From Tissierellia bacterium (GTDB lineage Bacteria; Bacillota; Clostridia; Tissierellales; Peptoniphilaceae): a stretch of DNA of 42,843 nt. The notes beneath the pieces are model-generated. The model had not been told where the DNA came from. It saw only the letters and a program-made list of their open reading frames with translations, and ran no database searches. The translations under genes and the position numbers were made by a program. Positions within the stretch are counted from its first letter, which is position 1, and each line of letters opens with the position of its first letter. The stretch covers positions 1 to 42,843 of the forward strand of contig JAUNVF010000019.1 of NCBI GenBank assembly GCA_030537815.1, read 5' to 3'. Below are positions 33,501 to 41,970 of this stretch, piece by piece.

Positions 33501-34830
33501 GCTTAGGTCATTGATGCAGGCATTGGATGGAAGAAAACCGAGTCCTAAAATCTCGACTTATAATACGGAAAAAATCGAATTTGATAAGGAGAAAAAGAAG
33601 AATTATACAATATTGGCACCACAGATGGCTCCCGATCATTTCGAAATACTGGAAGCTGCTTTGAGGAGCGAGGGATTCAATATAGAATTTTTACCTAAGG
33701 TAGATTCAAAAGTCATCGATGAGGGCTTAAAATATGTAAATAATGATGCATGCTATCCCTCTATAACGGTCGTCGGTCAAATGATGGAAGCTTTAAAATC
33801 AGGGAAATACGATCCTAATAAGACGGCTTTATTGATGTCGCAGACAGGAGGAGCTTGCAGGGCTTCAAATTATGTAGGTTTTATAAGGAGAGCTCTTAGG
33901 GATGCGGGAATGCCGCAAATACCTGTCATTGCTTTATCTGCCCAGGGAATTGAATCTCATTCAGGTTTTAAGATGAATCTCAATACGATATATAAATCCA
34001 TCATCTCCATATTAATGGGAGATCTTCTGATGAGAGTATCTAATGCGACCAGGCCTTATGAAGTCATAAAAGGATCGACCGACAAATTAAAAGAGAGATG
34101 GATTCAGAATTTAAGATTATTTGTGCAGAATCCAAGCAGAAAATTATATAAGCAATATGTAAAGGAAATCGTAGGGGAATTTGAGGCTTTGGAAACTAAG
34201 AAGGCTGATATTCCAAAGGTTGGAATTGTTGGTGAGATCCTCGTGAAATACTTGCCGGAAGCCAATAATAATCTTCAAAAGATCTTGGAAGGTGAAGGAA
34301 CTGAAGTAATAATACCGGATCTGACCGATTTTCTGATGTACTGTTTGAGAAATGCGACGCATAAGCATGACCTTTTATCGAAGGGATTTGTTGGAGCGAA
34401 GATGTCTGATTTGGCGATAAAATATATAGAGTATTTTAGAAAGCCGATCAGAGATGCGATAAAGGATTCAAAGTTTACTAATATAGAGTATATAGAAAAT
34501 CTTGAAGACATGGTCGATGGAATAGTATCATTGGGTAATCAATATGGAGAGGGATGGCTATTGACAGCCGAGATGATAGAATTAATTCATCAGGGGGCTT
34601 CTAATATAGTTTGTATTCAGCCATTTGGCTGTCTGCCAAATCATATAACCGGAAAGGGAGTAATAAAGAAATTGAGAGAATTACATCCGTCGGCTAATAT
34701 AATACCCATAGATTATGACCCCGGTGCCAGTGAAGTCAACCAAGTAAATAGGATTAAACTCATGCTCTCAACTGCAAAAGAAAATGTCGTCAAAGAGAGA
34801 GAAGAAAAGAGAAAGATCAAGACCATATGA
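30595..34830 (+). CDS. Giant acyl-CoA dehydratase activase-related protein (BadF/HgdC plus DUF2229)
   Basis: The 1411-residue protein has two ASKHA-type ATPase domains in tandem. The first (about 1-260) starts with LDVGSTTVK and has Cys123 in SICAGGTGAF and Cys162 in SRCGVFAKTD. The second (about 315-585) starts with GIDAGSTTSKVV and has Cys443 and Cys447 in ACSSGCGSF and Cys482 in SRCTVFMNS. These cysteines hold the [4Fe-4S] cluster in HgdC activators. A cysteine-rich stretch follows (Cys602, Cys605, Cys609), then long DUF2229 and COG3581-type regions with ETACYPAKMVHGH and NDACYPSI. Activators send electrons to 2-hydroxyacyl-CoA dehydratases, but this fused form has no dehydratase gene beside it and its partner is unknown. 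The ATG follows GGAAAGGAG. Terminator at 34842-34872. Confidence 0.92.
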   Translation: MLLHMGLDVGSTTVKLVVMNSDLDIIHSVYKRHRSDVVETVKEVITNAYKNFINEHITINVTGSGGMFVEKYLGIDFIQEVVAATSAIKTFIPNTDVAIELGGEDSKITYLSGNVEQRMNSICAGGTGAFIDQMASLMEMDASELNEKSKNFKKIYPIASRCGVFAKTDIQALINQGASKEDISASVFQSVVNQTISNLACGRPIKGNIAFLGGPLHFLDGLRNRFMETLESDENKFETPENSQLFVAMGAAIASIESDKIPFKNLMTKIEAEIEVDIDHENTLERLFESQEEIDEFKAAHERDKIKTADISQYRGDCYLGIDAGSTTSKVVLLDEKGRILYSHYANNLGKPLELLIDVLQDIYSKLPQEAVIASSGITGYGEDFIKAAIGIDHGEVETIAHYTAAKFFNPDVDFIIDIGGQDMKAMHITDGIIDSIQLNEACSSGCGSFIETFAKSLGMNIVQFQEAALKAKNPVDLGSRCTVFMNSKVKQAQKEGASVGDIAAGLCYSVIKNALQKVIKLRDPSKLGKNIVVQGGTFYGDGILRAFEKVSGRVPIRPSIAGLMGAYGMALIAKDRRKGESTLFKTEELVDFNYKQKSARCSLCSNNCALTINIFSNGNRFISGNRCERGSGVKTCNTELPNLYDYKYKRIFDYESLPEELAPRGRVGIPRVLNIYENYPFWHKFFTTLGFRVELSTDSNREVYEKGIASITSETACYPAKMVHGHIEDLVERGIKFIFYPSVFYEKQEYDTAQNHLNCPVVAGYPEVIKNNVDSLNDQNVKFMNPFMSFDNEKKLADRLFEEFIDYGFSKSEIRGAVRLAFEELGKYRKDLSEEGKRAIDRIRDEGIKGIVLAGRPYHIDPEINHGIPNLINSLGFAVLSEDSLDRTYDIKDELRVLDQWVYHSRLYRAAEFVGEQDDLEMVQLNSFGCGIDAVTTDQVNEILASHGKIYTVFKIDEVSNLGAVKIRLRSLMQALDGRKPSPKISTYNTEKIEFDKEKKKNYTILAPQMAPDHFEILEAALRSEGFNIEFLPKVDSKVIDEGLKYVNNDACYPSITVVGQMMEALKSGKYDPNKTALLMSQTGGACRASNYVGFIRRALRDAGMPQIPVIALSAQGIESHSGFKMNLNTIYKSIISILMGDLLMRVSNATRPYEVIKGSTDKLKERWIQNLRLFVQNPSRKLYKQYVKEIVGEFEALETKKADIPKVGIVGEILVKYLPEANNNLQKILEGEGTEVIIPDLTDFLMYCLRNATHKHDLLSKGFVGAKMSDLAIKYIEYFRKPIRDAIKDSKFTNIEYIENLEDMVDGIVSLGNQYGEGWLLTAEMIELIHQGASNIVCIQPFGCLPNHITGKGVIKKLRELHPSANIIPIDYDPGASEVNQVNRIKLMLSTAKENVVKEREEKRKIKTI

Positions 34831-34841
34831 TAGAATAAGTG

Positions 34842-34872
34842 AAGGAAGGGAGTTAAATTCTCCTTTCCTTTT
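34842..34872 (+). terminator. Rho-independent terminator after the activase-related gene
   Basis: Eleven-base-pair stem AAGGAAGGGAG (34842-34852) with CTCCTTTCCTT (34860-34870), one G-T wobble, seven-base loop, four T. Confidence 0.82.
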
Positions 34873-34938
34873 AGATTGGAAATAAATAATCTTTCAGCGG
34901 GCTTTCTTTACTGATTTAAATGGCAAAATGTCGCTAAA

Positions 34939-34984
34939 TTGTAATCATATTTTTCTTTATGATATAATTTGTTTATGCTATAAT
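34939..34984 (+). promoter_or_regulatory. Tandem promoters of the LCP-fni operon
   Basis: Upstream element: TTGTAA (34939-34944), 18 bases, TATAAT (34963-34968). Downstream element: extended -10 TGCTATAAT (34976-34984) with a weak -35. Either would start transcription 32-55 bases before the start codon. Confidence 0.55.
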
Positions 34985-35023
34985 GATAATTGAGTCTAAA
35001 TGTAAAATTAAGGAGGAGCAGTA

Positions 35024-35935
35024 ATGAAGAAGAGATTTCTCATTACTTTTCTAGTTGCCGTAATTATTTTTTCAGGATCGTATATTTTCTTTTCAAAATA
35101 TCTCGATATTCTGGAAGCCGGTAGTTTTAAGGAAGTAATAAAAGGAGTTGACCTTGGAGAAGATAATGTAATAGAACAAGTAGTTGATCATCAACTGCTA
35201 TTTTTATTGACAGGTGTCGACTACAATGATCCCGGAATGGATCAGACAAGAGTAAGGACCGATACATTGATGTTAGTTAAAATCGATATAGATTCAGGAG
35301 AGATAGATTTGATTTCATTGCCGAGAGATACCAGGGTTTTGGTAGACGGTTCTTATGATAAGGTCAATGCTGCTCATGCTTACGGTGGCATGGCTCTAAC
35401 CTTAAGGACTATTAGAGATTGGCTCAATATAGATCTAGATTATTTTGTAAAACTCGACTTTAATGCCGTCGAAGAGATTGTCGATGCTATAGGCGGAGTT
35501 GAAGTTGAAGTACCAGTTCAAATAGATGAAGAGATGACCGGCATCCATATACAGCCGGGCAGACAGAAATTAAATGGAAAAGAAGCTCTCTACTTTGCGA
35601 GATTTAGAGCAGGATATGAAGATGGAGATTTAGGAAGGGTAGCTGCACAGCAGCATTTGATGAAGCAGATAATAAAACAGACCCTTTCAGTTGAAAATTT
35701 ACCTAAGATTGGCGATCTTATGACGACATATGCAAAGAGGGTGGATACAAATATCCCGATGAAATTAATGCTTTCTATGATACCGAGTGCATCAAATATG
35801 GATTCAGATAAGATTCAATCGTATAGGATTCCCGGATATGCGGATTATATAGATGAAACTTCATATTTTATCTACGATGAGGAAGGCACTGAGTCATTGA
35901 TTAGAGAACTGCTGCCTGAATATATACTTCAATAA
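35024..35935 (+). CDS. LCP (LytR-CpsA-Psr) family cell-wall ligase
   Basis: LCP proteins move polymers such as teichoic acids or capsule from undecaprenyl diphosphate to peptidoglycan outside the membrane. The 303-residue product has an N-terminal signal anchor (about 5-25). The LCP domain shows LFLLTGVDYND, RTDTLMLVKID, SLPRDTRV, NAAHAYGG, FNAVEEIVDAIGGVEVEV and ARFRAGYEDGDLGRVAAQQ, with the Arg and Asp residues that bind the diphosphate. Length is typical. A GGAGGAG site precedes the ATG. The type II IPP isomerase gene follows after 10 bases, and its product feeds polyprenyl carrier synthesis, so the operon is functionally coherent. Confidence 0.95.
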   Translation: MKKRFLITFLVAVIIFSGSYIFFSKYLDILEAGSFKEVIKGVDLGEDNVIEQVVDHQLLFLLTGVDYNDPGMDQTRVRTDTLMLVKIDIDSGEIDLISLPRDTRVLVDGSYDKVNAAHAYGGMALTLRTIRDWLNIDLDYFVKLDFNAVEEIVDAIGGVEVEVPVQIDEEMTGIHIQPGRQKLNGKEALYFARFRAGYEDGDLGRVAAQQHLMKQIIKQTLSVENLPKIGDLMTTYAKRVDTNIPMKLMLSMIPSASNMDSDKIQSYRIPGYADYIDETSYFIYDEEGTESLIRELLPEYILQ

Positions 35936-35945
35936 AGGTGATGGC

Positions 35946-36959
35946 ATGAGAGAAGAGAGAAAAAAAGAGCATATAGAAAATTATTTAAAAACGGAATATC
36001 ATAGCGAAAATCTATTCGACGATATAGTACTGGAGCATAATTCTCTTCCAAATCTGTCGATTGACGATATAGATACAGGGGTGGAGATTTTTGGTAAAAA
36101 ATTGGCTTTTCCGCTTTTGATAAATTCCATGACCGGTGGAGCGGAAATCTCATATGATATAAATCGTGATTTAGCTAAGCTCGCAGATAAATATGGTTTG
36201 GCAATGGCAGTTGGCTCTCAAAAAGTAGCGCTAGAAAGCGAGAATACTGCAGAGTCATTTGTCGTCATAAAAGAATTTCTTAATGAGGATTCCATAAAAA
36301 TAGGTAATCTTAGCGCATCATCTGATTTAGATGAGATCATAAAAGCAGCTGAAATGATAGAAGCCGATGCCATGCAATTGCATTTAAATCCATGTCAGGA
36401 ACTTGTCATGCTTGACGGTGACAGGGATTTTAGAGGGATATTGGAGAATATAGAGAATATTGTGAGCAATTCCAAAATACCGATCATTGTAAAAGAAGTA
36501 GGATTTGGAATATCTGCCGGAAATGCTAGAAAATTATATGATATTGGCGTCAGATATATTGATATAGCCGGATCGGGCGGGACGAATTTTATCGAGATAG
36601 AAGATTTAAGGAGACATGATTTTGATTTCTCCGATATATATTCCTGGGGAAATTCTACACCACAGCTACTATATGAATACCGAGATATGCCAAAAGATTT
36701 ATTTGTAATTGCAAGTGGGGGCATTAGAACAGGTCTTGATATCATAAAATCATATGTTATGGGTGCGGACCTAGTTGGAATCAGCGGGGAACTATTGAAT
36801 TACTTAGCTCATGGAGGATATGAGTACGCCTCGGATTTTCTCGAAAGCTTAATAGAGAAAACCAAGATACTCATGCTTTTACTAGGATGTAAGAGAGTTG
36901 AAGAGTTGAGAAAAGTAAAATACAAGCCCGTAGGCAAATTAAGAGAATTAGTTGATTAA
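35946..36959 (+). CDS. fni: Isopentenyl-diphosphate delta-isomerase, type II (FMN-dependent)
   Basis: The enzyme converts isopentenyl diphosphate to dimethylallyl diphosphate, with reduced FMN as cofactor, in the cytoplasm. The 337-residue TIM barrel starts with RKKEHIENYL and has NSMTGGAE (60-67), AVGSQ (88-92), HLNPCQE with Gln151 and the metal-binding Glu152, KEVGFGISA, AGSGGTNF and ASGGIRTGLDI (the last two at the FMN phosphate site). Spacing and length are as in Bacillus Fni. Type II enzymes are common in Gram-positive bacteria with the mevalonate route, but no other mevalonate gene is in view. It is in one transcript with LCP. Confidence 0.95.
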   Translation: MREERKKEHIENYLKTEYHSENLFDDIVLEHNSLPNLSIDDIDTGVEIFGKKLAFPLLINSMTGGAEISYDINRDLAKLADKYGLAMAVGSQKVALESENTAESFVVIKEFLNEDSIKIGNLSASSDLDEIIKAAEMIEADAMQLHLNPCQELVMLDGDRDFRGILENIENIVSNSKIPIIVKEVGFGISAGNARKLYDIGVRYIDIAGSGGTNFIEIEDLRRHDFDFSDIYSWGNSTPQLLYEYRDMPKDLFVIASGGIRTGLDIIKSYVMGADLVGISGELLNYLAHGGYEYASDFLESLIEKTKILMLLLGCKRVEELRKVKYKPVGKLRELVD

Positions 36960-36962
36960 GTA

Positions 36963-36990
36963 AGGCCTTGAGCATAGCTCAGGGTCTTTT
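36963..36990 (+). terminator. Rho-independent terminator after fni
   Basis: Eleven-base-pair stem (36963-36973 with 36977-36987) with two G-T wobbles and a three-base loop; the 3' end runs into four T (36987-36990). Confidence 0.75.
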
Positions 36991-37024
36991 GAAATAATAG
37001 ATGAGCGTAGATTAGGAGTTTTAG

Positions 37025-38752
37025 ATGAAAATAAGAGAAATATTTAGATTTTTAGGTAGATATAAAAAATATTATTATGCTGCAGTCATATGCACAGCTT
37101 TGGAAACCGCATTACAATTGCTCATTACATTGGTTATGGCCAATATCATAGATGTGGGAATAGTCAAAAAAGATTTAAATTATATACTTTCTCAGGGAAT
37201 AGTGATGATAGGAATCGCAATCTTGTCTTTATTATTGGGAAGAGCTGCAGCCAAATTTAATTCCGTATCGGGGATAGGTTTAGGTTCAGAGCTAAGAATG
37301 GTTCAATTTTCAAATATTCAAAAGCTTTCATTTTCGCAAATAGATAAATTTCAAACAGGCTCTCTTATAACCAGACTCACTACGGATGTAACTAGGATTC
37401 AAACTGCATTTATGATGACGACTCGAATGTTGATAAGAGGACCGATAATGTTATTGATAGCATTGATTTTATCTACTTTTATATCTCTACCATTATCGAT
37501 GGTCATATTGGTAAGCATACCTATACTGACAATAGGTATTGCTTTTTTGATGATTAAGGTCAAGCCTATATATATGAGAATGCAGAAAAATATGGACGAG
37601 ATAAATATGGAAATTCAGGAAAATCTGGATGGAATAAGGGTTGTGAAATCATTTAATAGAGAATCTGATGAAATTGAAGACTTTGAAAAAGGAAATGCTA
37701 AACTTAGAGATACTGCTCTCGAGGCATATCTATATTTGGCGGCATCCAGTCCATTAGTTCAGATTTTAGTTTTTGCAACTACTCTGGCTATACTATGGTT
37801 TGGTGGGAAAATGGTCTATATGGGAGAACTGGAAATAGGGAAACTGACTACATTTATTTCATATGTCAATCAAATAATGTTTTCCATGATACTTTTATCT
37901 ATCGCTATAATGCAGATATCTAGATCATTAGTTTCATTCAACAGAGTTATGGAAGTAATTGAAACGGAAAATGATATAGATGAATCGGATTGCGATCAAA
38001 AATTAAATATTGAAAGAGGCAGTATAGATTTTGAAAATGTATATTTTAAATATTATGATACATCTGAAGAATATGTCTTGAAAGATATTAATTTTAAAAT
38101 TGGAGAGGGAATGAAAGTCGGTATTCTCGGAGGAACGGGATCGGGTAAGAGCACTTTGGTTCAGCTTATTCCAAGGCTATATGATATAGACAAGGGAAGA
38201 ATACTCATAGATGGGATAGATATAAAAAAATACTGCATAGACAATTTGAGAAAATCTATATCCATGGTATTGCAACAAAATACTCTGTTCTCGGGAACTT
38301 TAGCTGAAAATCTGAGACTTGGAAATCCGGAAGCTTCAGAGGAAGATATGAGAAAAGCATGTGAAATATCGGGAGCTTTAGAATTTGTAGACGAATTGGA
38401 AAATGGATTCGACTATTATGTAGAGCAGGAAGGTTCAAATTTCTCAGGCGGACAAAAGCAGAGACTTTGTATTGCAAGGGCGATATTAACAAATCCTAAG
38501 ATAATTATTTTTGATGACAGCACCAGTGCTGTCGATACAGATACCGAAAAGAATATTCAAAGAGGTCTCGAAGAAAATTTATCAGGAACTACTGTAATTA
38601 CAATTGCACAGAGGATAAGCTCTATTGAAAACTCTGATATCATATTAGTAATGGATAATGGAGAGATCAAAGACCAGGGAAGTCACGAATATCTGCTGGA
38701 AAACTCGGATATATATAAGGATGTATATATCTCGCAAAGGAGGTCTTCCTAA
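37025..38752 (+). CDS. Heterodimeric ABC exporter subunit, degenerate ATP site half (BmrC/TM287-like)
   Basis: The 575-residue half-transporter has six membrane helices (about 15-300) and a C-terminal ATPase with Walker A GGTGSGKST (369-377) and signature FSGGQKQR. Walker B is IIIFDDSTSAVD, with Asp498 in place of the catalytic Glu. The switch His is replaced by Gln529 in TIAQRIS. These changes are the mark of the non-hydrolysing half of heterodimeric multidrug exporters such as BmrCD and TM287/288. Its partner is the next gene; they overlap by one base (TAATG). The substrates are probably drugs or lipids. It follows the terminator of fni, with TAGGAG ahead of its ATG. Confidence 0.94.
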   Translation: MKIREIFRFLGRYKKYYYAAVICTALETALQLLITLVMANIIDVGIVKKDLNYILSQGIVMIGIAILSLLLGRAAAKFNSVSGIGLGSELRMVQFSNIQKLSFSQIDKFQTGSLITRLTTDVTRIQTAFMMTTRMLIRGPIMLLIALILSTFISLPLSMVILVSIPILTIGIAFLMIKVKPIYMRMQKNMDEINMEIQENLDGIRVVKSFNRESDEIEDFEKGNAKLRDTALEAYLYLAASSPLVQILVFATTLAILWFGGKMVYMGELEIGKLTTFISYVNQIMFSMILLSIAIMQISRSLVSFNRVMEVIETENDIDESDCDQKLNIERGSIDFENVYFKYYDTSEEYVLKDINFKIGEGMKVGILGGTGSGKSTLVQLIPRLYDIDKGRILIDGIDIKKYCIDNLRKSISMVLQQNTLFSGTLAENLRLGNPEASEEDMRKACEISGALEFVDELENGFDYYVEQEGSNFSGGQKQRLCIARAILTNPKIIIFDDSTSAVDTDTEKNIQRGLEENLSGTTVITIAQRISSIENSDIILVMDNGEIKDQGSHEYLLENSDIYKDVYISQRRSS

Positions 38753-40605
38753 TGTCAAAATCGAGAATTAGAAAATCAAATAAGCCCAAAAATACAAAAT
38801 CGACATTTACGAGACTTTTAAGTTATTTGAAGCCATACAAGTTCAAAGTTATCCTATCTTATCTTCTAATAATAATTTCGAGTATGGGTATGGTTGCGAG
38901 CGCTTATTTTTTAAAGCCCATAGTCAATAAATATATATTGCCCGGAAATTTTCGGGGTTTATTTTATATGCTTCTACTCATGGGTACGATAAATATAGTC
39001 ACATCATTATCATCTTATCTTTATAGGAGGACAATGGTGACGATCTCACAAAAAGTGATATATACAATAAGAAATCAGCTCTTTGAACATGTTCAAAGAT
39101 TACCAATATCATATTTTGATGAAAATTCACATGGGGATTTAATGAGTAAATTCACAAATGATGTCGACAATTTAAATGATGCATTGGCAAGTTCGCTATT
39201 GGATTTGGTATCGTCGATAATGACATTTACCGGAACAGTAGTCATGATGATAATCTTAAGTCCGGTGCTATTCATAATAACATTGATATCCATCCTCATT
39301 ATTTTCTTTATCATAAATAGGATGGGCGGTAGGACTAGGATTTACTTTAGGGAGCAGCAGAAGTATTTAGGCGAAGTAAATGGCTATGTAGAAGAGATGA
39401 TTAAATGGCAAAAAGTTCTAAAAGTATTCAGATACGAAAAGAGAGCAGAAGAAGATTTTAAAGTAAAAAATGAGAAATTGAGAATATCTCAAACAAATGC
39501 ACAAGCCGAAGCTTATTCAATGTCTCCGACGATAATGAATTTAACTAGGATAAGCTATGCGATAATTTGCGTATTAGGAGGGGTATTTGCTATTAGGGGA
39601 ATATTTGACTTGGGAACTTTAATAGCATATCTTCAATATTCAAGAAGGATAAGTGAACCGCTCGGCAATTCAACTCAAAATATAAATTCTGTATTTTCTG
39701 CACTTGCCGGAGCGGAGAGAGTATTTGAAATCCTGGATCTAGACATCGAGATTGACGATGGAAAGTATATGCTGGTCAATGTCAAAGAGACTGATGAGGG
39801 GCTTACCTTGTCAAAAGAAAATTCAAAGAGATGGGCATGGTATGATAAACAAAAAGATGAATTAGTAGAACTGAAGGGATTGATAGAGTTTAAAGATATC
39901 AGCTTCGGTTATAGAGAAGATAAAAAAGTACTCAAAAATATCAGCTTTTATGCCGAGCCTGGACAGAGATTGGCTTTTGTCGGTTCAACGGGAGCCGGAA
40001 AAACAACCATTATGAATTTGATAACTAGATTTTATGAGCCGGATTCAGGTAGTATAAACTTTGACGGAATAAATATAAAAGAAATTAAAAAATCAGATTT
40101 AAGAAGAGCTTTGGGTATGGTTCTTCAAGATGTCAAATTATTTTCAGGCACAGTAGCGGATAATATAAAATATGGGAAAAAAGGCGCAGGAAGAGAACAA
40201 ATAATTAGAGCAGCAGAGCTTTCAAATGCTGGTTCATTTATAAAACATTTGAAATACGGATATTCGACGAGAATATCAGGTTCGGCTTCTGATTTATCAC
40301 AAGGTGAAAGGCAATTATTATCTATTGCAAGAGCGGCAATATCAGATCCGCCAGTTCTAATTTTAGATGAGGCAACCAGTTCTATAGACACGAGGACAGA
40401 AAAAATAATACAGGATGGAATGTATAAATTGATGGAAGGCAGAACAGTTCTGGTAATAGCGCATAGATTATCGACTATAGAAAAATCAGATGTTATATTT
40501 GTCATGGAAAATGGAGAGATAATCGAAAGAGGAAATCATGAAAAATTGATTAAAGAAAAGGGTAGATATTACGAACTATATACAGGAAAGGCTATATTAT
40601 CATAA
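38752..40605 (+). CDS. Heterodimeric ABC exporter subunit, catalytic half (BmrD/TM288-like)
   Basis: The 617-residue half-transporter has an N-terminal basic stretch and six helices (about 30-320). A charged insert of about 40 residues lies before the ATPase. Walker A is GSTGAGKTT, and the signature is the unusual LSQGERQ. Walker B is VLILDEATSSID with catalytic Glu540, and the switch residue is His571 in VIAHRLS. The deviant signature faces the Walker A of the degenerate site, while the intact Walker B faces the good SGGQ signature of the partner, as in TM288. Translation is coupled to the first subunit. A MATE transporter gene follows after 13 bases. Confidence 0.94.
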   Translation: MSKSRIRKSNKPKNTKSTFTRLLSYLKPYKFKVILSYLLIIISSMGMVASAYFLKPIVNKYILPGNFRGLFYMLLLMGTINIVTSLSSYLYRRTMVTISQKVIYTIRNQLFEHVQRLPISYFDENSHGDLMSKFTNDVDNLNDALASSLLDLVSSIMTFTGTVVMMIILSPVLFIITLISILIIFFIINRMGGRTRIYFREQQKYLGEVNGYVEEMIKWQKVLKVFRYEKRAEEDFKVKNEKLRISQTNAQAEAYSMSPTIMNLTRISYAIICVLGGVFAIRGIFDLGTLIAYLQYSRRISEPLGNSTQNINSVFSALAGAERVFEILDLDIEIDDGKYMLVNVKETDEGLTLSKENSKRWAWYDKQKDELVELKGLIEFKDISFGYREDKKVLKNISFYAEPGQRLAFVGSTGAGKTTIMNLITRFYEPDSGSINFDGINIKEIKKSDLRRALGMVLQDVKLFSGTVADNIKYGKKGAGREQIIRAAELSNAGSFIKHLKYGYSTRISGSASDLSQGERQLLSIARAAISDPPVLILDEATSSIDTRTEKIIQDGMYKLMEGRTVLVIAHRLSTIEKSDVIFVMENGEIIERGNHEKLIKEKGRYYELYTGKAILS

Positions 40606-40618
40606 TTTGAGGTGATAT

Positions 40619-41962
40619 ATGAATAAGAATTTAAATCTTCTCGAGGGAAAAATTCTACCCGTATTACTTAAACTATCCGCTCCACTTATGGGGACTGCAT
40701 TTGTACAGATAACATATGTATTAGCAGATATAATATGGGTTGGAAGGATTGGGACCGAAGCTGTAGCAGCTTCGGGAACTGTTGGAATTTTAATTTGGTT
40801 TGCAAATGCCCTTATGCTGGTCCCCAGAGTAGGATTGAGTATAAGAGGAGCACATTCATATGGAGCAAAGGACTTAGAATCGACAAAGACAATATTCAGA
40901 AATGGTATACAATTAGCCGTAATAATGGGTATATTACTCACTCTGACAACTGTCATATTTAAAGAAGGGATAATAGGATATTATGGCCTTGCAGATGAAG
41001 TCGACAGGATGGCAAAAGACTATCTATTGGTTATATCATTTGGATTCGTATTGAGCTTTTTAAATCCAGTCTTGTCCGCTTGTTATAATAGCATGGGAAA
41101 TAGTATAACTCCGTTTAGGATGAATGTTATAGGTTTGATTTTGAATATTGCTCTGGACCCTATTCTTATCTTTGGAATCGGTCCAATACCTGGAATGGGA
41201 ATTGTCGGAGCTGCGATGGCAACCGTATTTTCACAGCTCATAGTTTCAATACTATTTATAATCATAATAAAAAAATCTAGAGATTTAATATATAGAGCCG
41301 GATTTTTTAAGCAAATAAATATCTCTGAAATGAAGAAGATAATAAAATTGGGATTGCCTGGATTTCTTCAGTCAGGAGTTCACTCCGTCGCCGGGATGAT
41401 TTTAAATAAATATATGGCATTTTACGGTGCAATACCGGTTGCCGTATACTCTGTAGGATCTATGATAGAATCAGTATCTTGGATGACGACAGATGGAATC
41501 AGCGCAGCAATTGCTGCACTAGTTGGACAAAATTATGGAGCAAAAAGAGAAGATAGGATAAAGGAAGCCTTTAGAACCAGCATAGTCATAGTGAGTATAT
41601 TGGGTATTTTAGTTACAATTGCCTTTTATCTATTTGGGGATCCTATATTCAGAGTATTTCTACCAAAAGATGAAGAGGCTATAGCATTGGGGGTAAAATA
41701 CCTTCATATAATTGGCTGGTCGCAGGTGTTTATGACTGTTGAAATTGGATCAACCGGCGTATTCAACGGTATAGGCAAGCCAAATATACCTGGCATAATA
41801 GCGGTTATATTAAATATATTGAGAATACCGATGGCATGGATTTTCATGCCGATATACGGCGTACTGGGCGTTTGGATTTCGATGTCCGTATCAGGAATAC
41901 TCAAAGGCGTATTTGGATTTTCAATACTAAAAGGAAAAATAAGAAAATTAAAATTCGACTAG
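40619..41962 (+). CDS. MATE family efflux transporter
   Basis: The 447-residue integral membrane protein has about twelve helices in two pseudo-repeats. Family signs are KLSAPLMGTAFVQITYVLADIIWVGRIG at the start, PRVGLSIRGAHSYGA in the first half, and LVGQNYGAKREDRI in the second half. MATE proteins expel cationic drugs or metabolites in exchange for sodium or protons. It sits 13 bases after the ABC exporter pair, with GAGGTGAT as binding site, and ends eight bases before the rhodanese lipoprotein gene. The stretch 37025-42690 is therefore probably one transcript. Whether both exporters share substrates is unknown. Confidence 0.93.
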   Translation: MNKNLNLLEGKILPVLLKLSAPLMGTAFVQITYVLADIIWVGRIGTEAVAASGTVGILIWFANALMLVPRVGLSIRGAHSYGAKDLESTKTIFRNGIQLAVIMGILLTLTTVIFKEGIIGYYGLADEVDRMAKDYLLVISFGFVLSFLNPVLSACYNSMGNSITPFRMNVIGLILNIALDPILIFGIGPIPGMGIVGAAMATVFSQLIVSILFIIIIKKSRDLIYRAGFFKQINISEMKKIIKLGLPGFLQSGVHSVAGMILNKYMAFYGAIPVAVYSVGSMIESVSWMTTDGISAAIAALVGQNYGAKREDRIKEAFRTSIVIVSILGILVTIAFYLFGDPIFRVFLPKDEEAIALGVKYLHIIGWSQVFMTVEIGSTGVFNGIGKPNIPGIIAVILNILRIPMAWIFMPIYGVLGVWISMSVSGILKGVFGFSILKGKIRKLKFD

Positions 41963-41970
41963 GAGATAAT

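Noticed and set aside
40125-40505. 126-codon minus-strand frame in the ABC exporter ATPase region
   Set aside because: Antisense to Walker and signature motifs of a certain gene.
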